Positions 22,646-34,299 of a stretch of 64,000 nucleotides of DNA are shown here, piece after piece. Location of the stretch: contig NW_025813436.1 in NCBI RefSeq assembly GCF_021976095.1, forward strand, positions 3,660,807 to 3,724,806, given 5' to 3'. The DNA comes from Xenia sp. Carnegie-2017. Its lineage: Eukaryota > Cnidaria > Anthozoa > Malacalcyonacea > Xeniidae. The notes under the pieces were generated by a model that ran no database searches, was not told where the DNA came from, and saw nothing but the letters and a program-made list of their open reading frames with translations. The translations under genes were made by a program, and so were the position numbers. How positions within the stretch are numbered: position 1 is the first letter of the stretch; each line of letters starts with the position of its first letter.

Positions 22646-22830
22646 ATGTTATAAAAAACGCTTTTCGAAGTATCACAGCTAACACCCCCTTGGCAAGGGC
22701 CATGACAAACACCTAGTATTGCAATGTTAATATAATTAGGTATCTGCGACATGAATTGTCTAAGGTATTTTGACACCAAGCTTTTGTTTTCTATGTCTCA
22801 CTTTCTATTTTATCAATATTTTATACAAGG

Positions 22831-23105
22831 AAAAACCAGAGAAACCAAAAAGCCTGTCGTCAAGAAGACAGTCTTTAAGAAGCTAGCTGACGAAAAAACA
22901 GTGAAAACCAAGAAAATGACAGCGAAGAAAACGGCTACAAAGAAAGCTTCCGAGAAAAAGAAGCCAGCTAAGAAATAAACTAATGAAAACCAGCTGGAGG
23001 AGCAAAGAAAAGTAAAACCAAATCTCCAGCAAAGAAGACAGGGAAAAAAACAACGCCAAAGAAGACTACGAAGAAGCCTGGTAGCAAAAAGACACCCAAG
23101 AAATA
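22831..23105 (+). pseudogene. Histone H1 C-terminal tail fragment
   Basis: Lys/Ala/Pro-rich coding: KKPVVKKTVFKKLA, KKMTAKKTATKKASEKKKPA, then after a frame change SPAKKTGKKTTPKKTTKKPG and SKKTPKK, with the expected stop position reading TAC. This is the composition of a linker-histone tail that neutralises linker DNA. The globular winged-helix domain is not present upstream. The canonical histone 3' stem-loop follows 30 bases later, confirming origin from a replication-dependent histone gene. At least one frame change and the missing globular domain make it a fragment. Confidence 0.75.
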
Positions 23106-23135
23106 CATTTCAATCGTTCACAGAACAAAAAAAAC

Positions 23136-23151
23136 GGCTCTTTTAAGAGCC
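23136..23151 (+). promoter_or_regulatory. Replication-dependent histone mRNA 3' stem-loop
   Basis: GGCTCTTTTAAGAGCC: a 6-bp stem with the 4-base loop TTTA, followed by ACCAC and, 10-15 bases on, a purine-rich AAAGAA like the histone downstream element. In animals this is bound by SLBP and U7 snRNP and replaces the poly(A) tail. It is well preserved although the coding part is decayed. Confidence 0.85.
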
Positions 23152-23500
23152 ACCACAAATTAAAAGAATTCATACTTTTTTTGTTTCCACATTCTTCACA
23201 CAAATAATTCCCAACCATTGCTTCTTATGGGGGCTTATAATTAGGTTATGTCATAATTCACACAGTGAGAGAATCCAATGTTTTCTTCATTATTTCAACC
23301 GCTTCAAAAACTTATTCCTTATTACTCACCAAAGGTGGAGTAAAACGTATTTTATCACCATGAGTAGGCTTGTGCACAAAGATACAAAAACGTTTTCAGT
23401 TTCAATACCTGTCATTTTAATGAAAGCTATCGTAATTTGTATATTTTGTTTCTTATTGTAAATTTGCATATTTTGTTTCACCACAATCAGAACATTAACA
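23152..23500. other. Spacer
   Basis: Nothing recognised between the histone 3' end and the Penelope-like fragment. Confidence 0.4.
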
Positions 23501-24340
23501 AGACGTGCACAAATCATATGTGACTCATCGGACGCTCTACACAACGAAAACAACTACCTCAAACGTGTTTTTGACAAAAACAACTATAACTCTGACTTCA
23601 TCAAACAAAAAAATAACCCAACGAACTCAACGAAACGAACAACTCAGTGACAACAGCAACGATACTTTACATCAAAGGTACGTCTGAGACTATCTCGCGT
23701 ATCTTACAACCATACAACATATGTGTCGCACATAAACCAATCACAACGTTACGACAAGTACTAACGAACATAAAGGACAAAGAACAATCCAACGAACGAC
23801 AAGGTGCAGTTTACAAAATAAACTGCTCCGACTGCCATGCCTCTTATATCGGGAAACTGGCAGGAGCTTAAACATAAGACTTACTGAACACAAACGAGCT
23901 ATAAAGAAACAAGACAAAACTAATCACATTGCCGAACATCACCGAATCGCAAAGCACAACATTGACTGGGACTCGGCAAAATGCATTACTTACAGTACTG
24001 ACTATTGACAACGGCTTACATTAGAAAGTTGGTATACCATCTTGGAACAAACCCCCCTGAACAGATCACAGCAATTACCGGCACCTTACAAACGACTCAT
24101 TCACAATAGAAACAAACGATCAACTAAAAACATTAACTTCACACTAATTCACAATGACAATACACAATTGACACCCACACATTTCCTGTACACACAATAC
24201 AATGACCTAAGAACCAGATAACAAATACGGCTAACCTGATGTTTACTCCTCATTTGACTCTGAAGATGACTACCGCTAAGGTTGTCGAAACGTTAGTCAA
24301 CAACAACAAAAACAGTCCTCAGGACTATACCAACCTGGAC
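23500..24340 (+). mobile_element. Penelope-like element, C-terminal GIY-YIG part and 3' end
   Basis: In shifting frames: GTSETISRILQPYNICVAHK, TTLRQVLTNIKDKEQSNERQ, GAVYKINCSDCHASYIGKLA (the YK-x-x-C-x-x-C-x-x-x-YIG start of the GIY-YIG endonuclease), then HK-type and NIAEH-like blocks. Penelope-like elements join a telomerase-like RT to this nuclease; only its C-terminal end is here. Several stops and frame changes are present. The 3' end carries the hammerhead-like motif at 24260. It is inserted near the DIRS gag region. Confidence 0.8.
24260..24292 (+). other. Hammerhead-like motif at a Penelope-like 3' end
   Basis: CTGAAGAT is followed by a stem GACTACC/GGTTGTC (one mismatch) closed by GCTAA, and then GAAACG. 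The order CUGA..stem II..GAAA resembles a hammerhead ribozyme core, though the strict CUGAUGA is altered. Penelope-like elements are known to carry hammerhead ribozymes. Cleavage is not implied. Confidence 0.45.
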
Positions 24341-24509
24341 GATCTACATTTACAAACATGTAAACATATCTCTTATTACATTCACTTCAGGTATAGTAAA
24401 AAACTGTATAATAATGTAATTGGAAAATATCAAGCTATTTTATTATTTAGGAAAATATAGTTTATTATTTAGGTGAAACAATTCTCAGCAAAAAGAAAGA
24501 AAGTTATAC

Positions 24510-25260
24510 CTAGCATCTAGATGGCTCGACAAGAAAGTACACGACACGACTGTCACCTAATGAGCAATCGGGACTCGGCACACCAAGCCAAAAATCATCA
24601 AAACTCCAAAGAATCAGTTTTCGTCGTATGAATGCCTTTCCATCAACTCTCCAAACTCTGTTTTTGACAACAGTTCCCAGGCCCTTTGTATATCCAGTTA
24701 GTTTAATAGAAATCAATGCTTCGGGCATAGATATCTTTGTTGCATTTATTGCGTATAAGATCTTAGATCTACGCAACACGGAAAGAGAGTTGGCTGCGTT
24801 TCCTAGCAAACAAATAGCCCGCTCAACAAAACTTAATAATTCATCATGTGATAAGTCTTGATTGTTTTCAATCAGATCGTGGAGGGCAGTCGAAGGAGCA
24901 CCTACGTTTAACACATGTCTCTGTACTTTTAACAATTCCTTATCGCGGTGACTGATTTTCGATAATTTTTTTTGAAATTTGATCCTCAATGGCCTTGTCA
25001 AGTCTAGGGGTTATAAATACATCTAAGTCTGGGACAGAGGTTTCCTCTAAAATGCCAAATATCCGTGTAGAGGAAAGAGTGCGGCGAAAATTCGTCTCTA
25101 AAAACTGTTTAAACGTTGCCGAAGGTTCACAGTTTGGCTGTTTAGCCTCAGGATCAAACAGCAACTGTTTTGCTCAGTTGTCATACAAATATTTTCCGTG
25201 TTCTGTAATCGGGTCGATTTAAGGCATGTTATACGAACTCATTGTCCACCGAAAATGAGT
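24510..25260 (-). pseudogene. DIRS gag-like part
   Basis: Minus-strand blocks such as SATFKQFLETNFRRTLSSTR, VFITPRLDKAIEDQISKK and LSHDELLSFVERAICLLGNA match the first ORF of cnidarian DIRS elements (a structural protein). A fossil part, broken; a further stretch of the same ORF is recognisable near 19140-18960. Confidence 0.6.
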
Positions 25261-25379
25261 ATGGATCACCCATACTTTCTAGAAGAGAAACTAGGAACGA
25301 ACAAACAAAGAAAATTTCACTTACCTCAAAATACAGATGCATCTCCTTCGCACATTTGAAAAAAGTCGAAGCGCGTTCC

Positions 25380-25560
25380 TGGGGTGTTTCCTTATTATGG
25401 AGAGGTTTACCATATATGGACAGGGACTCCCGCGCTTTTCTTTATTTCACCCCATGCTTTAAATATGTTAGTATTCCATAAATTTCCACCAGAGAGTGTG
25501 AAGTATAATTCATTCATTTACCAACAAAGAAATAATGTTATTCGAGCAATGAATCTTATA
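25380..25560 (-). repeat. DIRS terminal repeat (5' end of the element)
   Basis: Reverse complement of a segment similar to 15950-16110, sharing GGGGTGAAATAAAGAAAAGC. It marks the element's 5' end on the minus strand. Confidence 0.6.
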
Positions 25561-26883
25561 GCCTAGGATGTATCAATTAATCGAATTGCAGGTTTCCCTC
25601 CAAGCATTTTCCTTCATTAAATATCATATGGACTGTAAATTCATTGGAAAACAAGCTGAATTATGTTAAAACGAAGAGGTCCTATATCATAAATGTTTTG
25701 TTAAGTCTACCAATGATCATACATGTAAAGATATATGAGCTTTATAAGATTTTTTGTCAATGGCTAGTCTCTTATGTATTATCTGTGTGAGATACAATTA
25801 TGTTGTTTTTTAAATACATAAACGATTTTGGCAGCATGCGTGGTGAAGGTCCATGTTCTCTGATATATATACATATAGTTTATTACACAAGCAGAGAAGA
25901 TACATGACAGTTGATCAGTAAGTTTTATTGTTATTTCATCATGTATTTTCTTTGCAGAAATTGTTCATTTTTAATGTTCATACTATCTTTCCTGACAATA
26001 TTTTTTTAAGAAGCAGAAAGCTCTATTGATGATTTAAAAAGTAGAAATAAGAATTGAAGAAAATTCCCAAGCTTTTGATGAAAATAGACTTATAAATCAC
26101 CAAGGCATACTTAATTGTTTCATATAGTTAAGGCTAGTTAACCAATAGTTAACTCAGTTTCTTGCAATGCAGAATTAAGAACAAATAAGTATTGTGTGTA
26201 GTAGCTATATAGTGTATAGCTTTGAATATAATACGTCACAAGCAGAGAAAAGATCGTCACATTTGCAGGATTGCATGCACGTCTACTAACTATTATGACT
26301 CCAAGAAGTGTTTTCTAATAATAAAAAAGTCCATTACTGTCATCTTTTACAAATATATGTGACTTGTCTTTAGTCTTTACAAACACATTTCTTTCAATAA
26401 TTTTACTCATTTGTTAGAAAAGGAAAAAGATCTTTTCCTTTGTTATCCTCAATCTCTTATGTTCAAATGCTGCAGAAGCAAGGCATTTAAATATTTAAAT
26501 CCATGCACATAGAACTCAATATGAATCAATGTGAGAATTGTGCATTGTTTTGTTTTGCCCAAGTCCATTATAGATAATTGAAATTTAAAGAACGCAGTCC
26601 TTGCCTAGACTAATATGATTTATCAACATAGCACTGTACTTCAATGAAGATAAATGTCAATTTTCTTTCGCGCAGTAGCAGTTGATTGCGTTGAGTTATT
26701 TCTTTACGATTTTGCAACCAATGAACAATATTTCCCCTCCAACGAAAATCATCAAATAACAAAAAAGTTTTACAGTCACAATTTCTATTATGAAATTTCT
26801 TATGATGAGCTATGTAGAGACAATTGTTATCATTTCTTGCGTAAAAATTACTTCTTGGTGTATTTAATAGTTTCTTTGATATC
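25561..26883. other. Non-coding stretch
   Basis: AT-rich, no supported gene or RNA. A short hairpin-like run around AAAAGGAAAAAGATCTTTTC (26420) is the only structure noticed. Confidence 0.45.
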
Positions 26884-27090
26884 ATTAATAATAAGTAAGA
26901 TCCTGAGAAGGACTGTTTTTTTTTGTTGTTGACTGACGTTTCGACAACCTTAGCGGTAGTCATCTTCAGAGTCAAATGAGGAGTAAACGTCACGTTAGCC
27001 GTATTTGTTATCTGTTCTTACGTCATTGTATTGTGTGTACAGGAAATGTGTGGGTGTAAATTGTGTATTGTCATTCATGTAGAATTGGTC
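26884..27090 (-). mobile_element. Penelope-like element, 3' end in opposite orientation
   Basis: The reverse complement repeats the 3' segment at 24170-24330, including CAAATACGGCTAAC, the ACTCTGAAGATGACTACCGC block and CAGTCC..TCAGGA. A hammerhead-like core is at 26937-26969 on minus. Only the 3' end is present. Confidence 0.75.
26937..26969 (-). other. Hammerhead-like motif (second copy)
   Basis: Identical, over 33 bases on the minus strand, to the core at 24260-24292. Confidence 0.45.
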
Positions 27091-28080
27091 ACATGCATTA
27101 TTTCATTTTGATACTTGTGGTTTGTGTATCGAAAAGAAAAAAGAATTTCATTTTCATGTATGCAAAAAAGATAGTGCATACGATGATTTTATGATATGTT
27201 TGGAAGACATTTACTGGACATTTATTCTTAAAATGTGGACATAAAATACATCATGCTTGCATGAAACAATTAATTTTAATAGGATTTATTTATTATCCTA
27301 TATGTAGAGCTGATTTTCTTTCAAATATTAAAATATACATTTTGGAAAAGTAAGGAAAAGAATTAAGTGATTCCCGTGTTGATTTATGCTGGTGTTCAAG
27401 GGGATGATGGTACAATAACGAAAACATTTTTAATAGAAATTCCATAGAAACATTACTTTGTAGACAAGTTTTTTCAAGAAATATATCGAAGAATACGCTA
27501 TAGTGATGTATTCAAAAAGAAAGATGCTGCAAAAAAGCGGGAAACTTATTGTTATATCATTTCTTTTCAATTAGGTTTTTTGAATAAATTATGAAACGGC
27601 TAAAAACTTCCGTGCAGCATGCTTTTGCCCTGCAAGAATGTCTTTTTCCCTGCCATTCTGACTGTGGGGGTGTCACAACCCACAATCCCCCCTAGACGTT
27701 TCACCTCTGTGAAACCACACGTCATTTGCAAATCAGAATATCGGAATACTTTGAATTTCTCCCTTAACAGGGAAACCTTTCTCTTGTCCACCACCATCTT
27801 CCAATTTCTAAATTCTCTCTTCTTTATTTGACAATTACAACCTTATGATTCCTAAGTCTTCTCATATCTAAGCTAAAACCAACCTCTCTTAACACTCAAA
27901 AGCAACTCAATCCCCTTCACATTCTCTATGCCCCTTCATTAATGTTGCCCTTTCCATTCTGACCTGTCATCCAAACTTCCTATTTTCCTCTTATGTAATT
28001 TAACATATGAGGGCAACATTATGCTTATATATATGCTTATATTTAAAGCTCAATGTAAATATTTATTATTTTATAATATG
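27091..28080. other. Non-coding stretch
   Basis: No gene is supported. A CT-rich tract at 27700-27960 could belong to the untranslated part of a retroelement, possibly linked to the motif at 28081. Confidence 0.35.
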
Positions 28081-28110
28081 TGAAGATGTCTTTAGTTAAA
28101 GACGAAACGT
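28081..28110 (+). other. Hammerhead-like motif (third copy, diverged)
   Basis: TGAAGAT, a perfect 7-bp stem GTCTTTA/TAAAGAC with loop GT, then GAAACGT. The layout matches 24260-24292 with a different stem sequence, which suggests selection on structure or a related element family. Confidence 0.4.
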
Positions 28111-28201
28111 AATTATTAATGCTTTATTAAAAGTATTATGTTGTGCTTTTTTGTTTACAGCAAAAATCCGCTTTCCGACTGGCAATCTCTGGCCACGATA
28201 C

Positions 28202-28229
28202 CACAGAATAGATATGTATCTATTCTGTG
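28202..28229. repeat. Perfect 13-bp palindrome
   Basis: CACAGAATAGATA and its exact reverse complement are separated by TG. One arm recurs at about 29998. Confidence 0.75.
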
Positions 28230-28269
28230 ACGATACCTGAAATATGATGCGCGGAATACACCGTCGGGC

Positions 28270-28470
28270 ACCTCTTTGTTTCTGAAAGAAACAAGGCCAT
28301 GTTGAAGCCAGCAGATGTTTAGAATTTGCATGATTCAGCAGTTATTTGTACCTTAAAGACTTGAAAACGCAGTTGAACACAATATTACGCACGAATTGCT
28401 GTTATTTACATTGCAAATTTCAAGCATGAAATTCATTTCAATTTTGTTTACACTTCCTTAGAGATCTATT
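28270..28470. repeat. Diverged ~200-bp dispersed repeat, copy 1
   Basis: Similar to 45550-45745 (shared GAAATTCATTTCAATT, AAACGCA.TTGAA, TTGCAAATTT) and in part to 31830-31950 (shared GCATGATTCAGCA). It lies just upstream of the signal-peptide exon; the second copy lies in an intron of the same gene. Confidence 0.6.
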
Positions 28471-28728
28471 ATTCTTGGTACGCTATATATATATATATAT
28501 ATATGTTATTTAACCGAACACAATCCTTTCCCCAATGAGGCTCTGACATTTTTAGCGAACTCTTTCGACAAAATAATGAAGGGGGTGGTCAATTGTTTTT
28601 GTCAAAGATCAAAATGCTCTTTGTATTAATGCAAGCACTTGCATGACATTTTCGTACTTCCTTAATTTAAATGTTAAAAGCATTTGGTTCGGAGCGAAAC
28701 GCTTCGCTATATGTTATTAGATAGAAAG

Positions 28729-28798
28729 ATGAAACGCTTGGCGATGTTCTGTTTGTTTATGCCTTTGCTGTGGAATGCCCGTGTTCGCGGTCAATCAG
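28729..28798 (+). CDS. Exon 1: signal peptide
   Basis: MKRLAMFCLFMPLLWNARVR followed by GQS: a short basic start, a hydrophobic core of about 11 residues and a small-residue end, as in a cleavable signal peptide. The exon ends in phase 1 at CAG|GTAATA. The next phase-compatible exon found is at 37329, whose first two bases complete a Gly codon. Confidence 0.65.
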
Positions 28799-31700
28799 GT
28801 AATACGCTAATTTATTAAATTAGACTTGAAAGCACTCATTTTCTTGTGAAATATTATGAATGTGCATTTATGTAGAAGCAGTCGCTCGTAACCTTTTGAA
28901 ATATGAAAATGCCCCAAATTTCTATGGGTTTATAAGCAACTTGAACACACTGAAAAGTGAAAAAACCTTTATATACGATATTATATGAAGCATCCAACAA
29001 CGTGTTCTACATTTTTTATGCTGGTCGCAAAAGCTTTAATTGCATCATTATGTAGTAATTCTTTAATCCAACATTTTAAATAATGCATGATGCACATTGA
29101 CATATAACCTTGCGATTTGTATTTGTTACTTCTCAAAGCAAAGGTACATGGCAAAGTTCACCCAGTAGTTGTCAATATACGAGCGTTCGTTTTAAGATAG
29201 GGACTACATTCATTTATATTAATTCCGGCAGGAGTATAGCGATATTCATTTATAAAGTTGCGATACAGAATCCAGTTATCCAGATAGATCATGTCACCCG
29301 TTCACTTGCAAAAGTGAAATAACCATCATAACTGCATGGCTGGACGCAATTCTTGTTCTAACGACGTCAAAATAAAACTAACACATTTTCATACATCAAC
29401 ATGCACTGGTAATTCATAAGAGCTACATAGAAATAAATGATTATGTAAAATTTTAGTATATAGATAGATAAACTTGCACATCGACCACGCTTTCGTTTTG
29501 TTTTATTTGTCTAGATCATTATATAAACCAAAATGGGCATTTATTTTAAATCTTATTTAGTTCTTCTATGTATTTATATGTTAGTGCTTATGTCACAGGC
29601 TGCGTTGTTCACTTGATTGTTTTTTTTAACCCGTCTTTTTTTGCTTATGCTAATTTACCTCTTGTGAACCAAGTTAAAAATTCATAAAAAGGTTGTTTGA
29701 AAACGCAGGAAACTTCTACGATTGTTAGATGCAATACACTGCAATATTATTTCACAATATGTTCAACGGAGTGAGAGTTGTGGGCATTGAAATATGATCT
29801 CGATATTGTACTGTTGAATCGTCTTGACTTTGTAAACAGCATTGAACTCTTTTCTTTGTTATTTCGCTAAGTGTTTGAACTTATCGGACGTCGAGTTTGC
29901 TTTTATTCTTTAACTTACTAACAAGCATATTTCGCATTTTTTATTTTATTATATTATGTAACTAACACCTCGTCAGTCGATGTATCGTACTTATATCACA
30001 GAATAGATACATACAGAAGCGCCACTCAGCGAAAAATCTGTCCCCTACTTGTACCCAGCTCTTAAGTGCGCATCTTTTGCGTCCGCCATTACTCCAGCCA
30101 GATAAACTGGCCAGAATGTATATAGATTAGTATTATGGAGAGTAGTTTTTCATAAAATTGATGGGTTTTGATTCACATATGGACAACAATTTTAACGCCT
30201 TTAAGCAGGATATAAAGGAAATAAGGTAAGAAATAGTTTTAATACAATATACGTTCGTCATTCGTATTCTACGGGTTTTATAAGTTTCTCTCATTGAATT
30301 GTATTGGTTACGAGATCAATGTTTTTACGACGTGTATGATATTGAAAGGCAATTTGTTGAGTCATGCTCATAAACCACAAAAACATGTTAAGGAAATAGT
30401 ATGTGCGTAGTTTAGTTTATCAATGTATCCGTTCCCACACGGCTAAGAGCCAAGGAACAGTTATTGACGTTATTTAAATTGCCTTATGTACCATATTTAG
30501 CTTAAACAGAGGAACTACTCCCACCAATAATAATATTTGTTGTTTGTAGTTAAGACTATAAATACTGCAGAGCAGGATTTATTCACAGTCCAAGAAAAAA
30601 CATAGGCAAATAAACTGACCCTTACCTCTAGAACTTTGATGAACAGCCAGGACAGACGACATGTCGTCCGTATTCAAGTTCTACTTTGAATGTTTCTACA
30701 AACACTTATTTTTCAAAAACGATATCGAATTGACTGATAAGACATAGAAGACTCGCTGCGATTTACTGTCTCTCCTCGAAAAACGCAAAAAACTGCCAAT
30801 GTGCCGAACTATTTTAGTTTTTGGTTAAAAACTTGTCCTTGGCACTATAAATTACATTGTGATCTGGCTGCATTTATCTGGCTGGAAACATGGCTGGAAA
30901 CATGGCCGTTATTATGCAAGACGACAAGCGCTTTCAATATCGTGAAATATGAATTAATTGTAACAAATATTGCAAGAACACCTTGTTCACGACCAAATAC
31001 CACAAGACAAGATGAAGCTTACGGCAAACAAGATAACGTTACCACATGTTTTTCTATGTGAGTATGCGAATAATGTGTGAGTTAATTCAAGATAAATGAT
31101 TCTATAGATAGACTATAGTATAGATTGCCGTGTGACTATTCAGTTGTGACGTCAATTGGCTCGCCAATTGTTAAAATATTATTGCAGTTATTTAAAAAAA
31201 CAAAATTAAATCATATCGACAAATATTGTTATTTGATATATCCATCTGGGGTCAAGTTCATTATTTGACATAATCCAACAAAATCGTTTTGGGGAAATTT
31301 TGTGATTTGATAAAAGTACGTTGCATAGACTGACAAGATTTTGGTGATATAATGTAATAAAATAATGCAAAATATCCTTGTCAGTAAGTTAAATGATAAA
31401 GACATATTTGGCTCTATTTCAACTTACATGCTGTTCGTCTTGTGTGAGCTTCACATAAAGTATGCATTTAATCAATTTGTCTTGTCATGTTTACTGTGTT
31501 GTACATGTTTTGCTGTTAAACTTGGTTTTCACTTGAAACACAAGCACAAGTGATAAAACAAAGCAAAGCATATTCTCGAGAGGTCGTAGGAAATAAAAGA
31601 AAAGGGATTTTCTTTTCCATTTGCTTTTGTTCTACCTTATGCTTATGCTGATGCTGATGATTGTGTCAGTCGCTTGATTGCCTTCTTTTGAATTTTTTTG

Positions 31701-34290
31701 TCTTTATTTGTCCTTATGCTGATGTTGCTAATGAAAACCAGGCTTTAGAGGTTATCTCGACTTCCTAGGAGAAGAAAAGCTTTGGTGCTTGTATGAAAAA
31801 TATGAAGGGTGTCTCAAAACAACCTGCTCGTCTTTGAAATAAGCCGCCGTTCAAAATGTGCATGATTCAGCAATACTCGATTCCCAAAGACCTTTAAGCA
31901 AAATAGGTGAATAATAATTATTTCTGATTCATGCAAATCTTATATGTCCGTGTGAAAGTAGATAACAATAATATATTCATTTCACTAACTTATTTTGTTA
32001 AAACTTATTTTTTTTCATTATGTGAGATTTATTACGATAAAATGTGGGGCTTAAGTTATTTTGTGGGTGGGTTATAATGATTATTTTCATATTCAAAACG
32101 ATAGAGAGCTTTTGTATTCGTTATAACTCTCTTCATATAAAAAACCAACAGTTTAAATATTTTACACTGTCAATACCATTATATTTATCAAATCAATTAG
32201 AGTTAATGAAAATCTAAGAGATCATAGATATTGAATATTCGAACATCATTAATGTCATATAAAAGTCATAGTCGCGTTGCAATAATATTGATATCATGAT
32301 AGTAATTCATCAAAATGGACAAATGTTACTCTTGAGAAATAAATTAATACTTGTATAAAATTTTAAATTTGAGTTTCGTACACATCGACCCAGTTACATT
32401 AGTTCAATAATTACGTCCTTGTGATCTAGTTTGCTTCGTTGCAAATGAGAAATCTGTGATTTGTGCTGTATAACTGGCATTGAGTTTAAATAGCTCTGTT
32501 TTGCGAAAGTAAAGTGTAACGAATTGCTTACATTAGTGCAAGCTGAGAAGGAGCCATGATAGAGAGAGATCATTTGAACTTGTTTTCAATAAAGAGCAAA
32601 CTGCTATAGCTACTTAATGTCTATTTTATAGCTGATTTTTGAAGAGAATTTTATCTTATTCGCTAGAAATACAACAATTAAGACACATAAAATTTTTTAA
32701 ATACATGTTTAGTAACAAAATTGCAATTTTGGTCTGGTTTCGCCACTTTCAAAAATGTACAAATTTTGGTTACTCAAAATTTTCAATCATTTTGAGAAAA
32801 GAAGTCGATATGATATAAAAATCATTGGAAAAAACATGTTCCTATTGTTTGGAAAGATGCGTGCTGAAAATTGCCCCAAACACAATTAAACGGAAATTAA
32901 ACGAGAATATATATTTGTGGTATGTGTTGACCTACGTAAATACAAAGGAACTTTATAAAAAGTTGTGAATATGAATTTGTCGCTCTGTAACTTGAATAAC
33001 ATTCAATGAATTTGAGTAATTTTTCAATTCTGTAAGCTTTGGTATAAGACTATCAAATTTTATATGTCCTTTACTGCAAGTGCAAAATCTAGTAGACACG
33101 GCATCAAGGAAAATTATCGGTGACACATTTTTCCACGTCTTTGATGGTTAAGCGCTAAACTTCAATTTTTTATATTTTTGTAGTGTTTTAAAATCATGTT
33201 TCTCCATACAGTCAAAGTTATTTGCATATGTAATATCTAATCAAGTTAAAAGTAAAATGAAATTGGAATATTTTTGAACACAAAAGAAAAATCAAACGGT
33301 TTTACATTAAATTGCAATTTAAAATAATATAAAAAATTTCGAATGTACGTAAAGAGACGTGATTCAGTATGCATTTTTGTCCTTTTTTATATTATTTATA
33401 AACAACACTGTAATATAGACTTTGATCTTTCATTGGAATGTTGCTGTCGTGAAGTCGTCCGTACTTTACCTAATCCTCCCTATATTCCAGCAGCTATCTT
33501 ACTCATTGTTAAGTTAGCTTTTGGTTACTTCTCCTCTATCATGCTCTGCTATAGGCCAACAGATACAAAGATTTTATTTTTTTTGAAAGAGCCGGTCAAT
33601 CGTTTTATCATTTGTGGTTTTGTTTACTTCTGACGCTAATTCTATGTTTTTATCAATGTAAACTTAGGAAAAGTAGGACAAATTTCTACCTGCTCCACGA
33701 AACAGTGTGCCATGCGGGGCATTTTGATTAATTCTAACAAACTGGCTTCGTTCCAGGTTACTTTTTTCCGTAGTAAAAGCTTTCACTGGATTCAAGAATA
33801 CATACAGATTAAGCATTCTTTAGAACATGGCCAAAGCCACTCGGCCAATCAGCATCCAGTATTTTGATGTTCTATATCTTATACTCATAGTGCCTAGAGT
33901 TTACGAGTTGGTATGGGCTTTAAGGCTCTAAGAAAATGCGCAAATGGAGAGAAAACAATGGAATATAATAGCTGATTATTATTGTCTAAATTCATTAGTA
34001 TTCCCTATATAGAGAACACTAATTTGGATATTGTTTTTTTATTATCATTTCCTTATTCGTATTCTTTAAATAGGAAATACTAATGAGCTTAAAAAATACT
34101 AATGACTGTAGTAACTCTATAGTGCATATCCGAATAACTAACCAACAGATAAAATCTCAGGCGTTTAAAACATATTATTATGAAATAAACATATTCATGT
34201 TGCACATAAATTAAAAAAAACAACTCTTACAAACAAATCAGAAAAACTTAATATTGCACTCAAAATTAATAACGAACACATTTCTATCAC
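28799..34290. other. Large first intron, left part
   Basis: No exon of the CRD gene was found here. An exon-like stretch at 30161-30225 is listed separately. There is a partial copy of the dispersed repeat at 31830-31950. Otherwise AT-rich sequence without recognised features. Confidence 0.5.
30161..30225 (+). CDS. Possible first exon of an unknown frame
   Basis: MGFDSHMDNNFNAFKQDIKE-IR ends at a strong donor (AATAAG|GTAAGA). It looks like the amphipathic N-terminus of some small or mobile-element protein. No continuation was found. Weak evidence. Confidence 0.2.
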
Positions 34291-34299
34291 TTAAAATGA

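Larger units (their letters stand above)
19155..22750 (+). mobile_element. P-type (THAP) DNA transposon inserted in the DIRS fossil
   Basis: Covers a transposase gene (19393-22645) and its flanks, lying inside the DIRS gag region. Edges are approximate: DIRS sequence is recognisable up to about 19140 and again from about 24500. The left flank contains GTTGTCAAAAACATGG, resembling the subterminal part of the 10441-12381 element and hinting at the same superfamily. Terminal repeats were not found by eye. Confidence 0.6.
15950..25560 (-). mobile_element. DIRS-type retrotransposon fossil, interrupted by other elements
   Basis: Minus-strand parts in family order: a terminal repeat (25560-25380), a gag-like region (25260-24510, with a further piece near 19140-18960), reverse transcriptase/RNase H (about 18680-17317), a tyrosine recombinase part (about 16980-16600), and an inverted copy of the terminal repeat (about 15950-16110 on plus). 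The two ends share an inverted match that includes AAATAAAGAAAAGCGC and GGTAAACCTC, as DIRS elements require. A P-type transposon, an H1 tail and a Penelope-like fragment lie inside the gag region. It is broken in many places (on the order of ten) and looks old. Confidence 0.75.

Noticed and set aside
22751-22978. Complete histone or Lys-rich protein gene
   Set aside because: No globular H1 domain upstream, a frame change in the tail and the stop position altered; only a tail fragment with its 3' signal.
28486-28504. (AT)n tract as promoter element
   Set aside because: A simple dinucleotide repeat 225 bp before exon 1; no TATA context or initiator can be argued.
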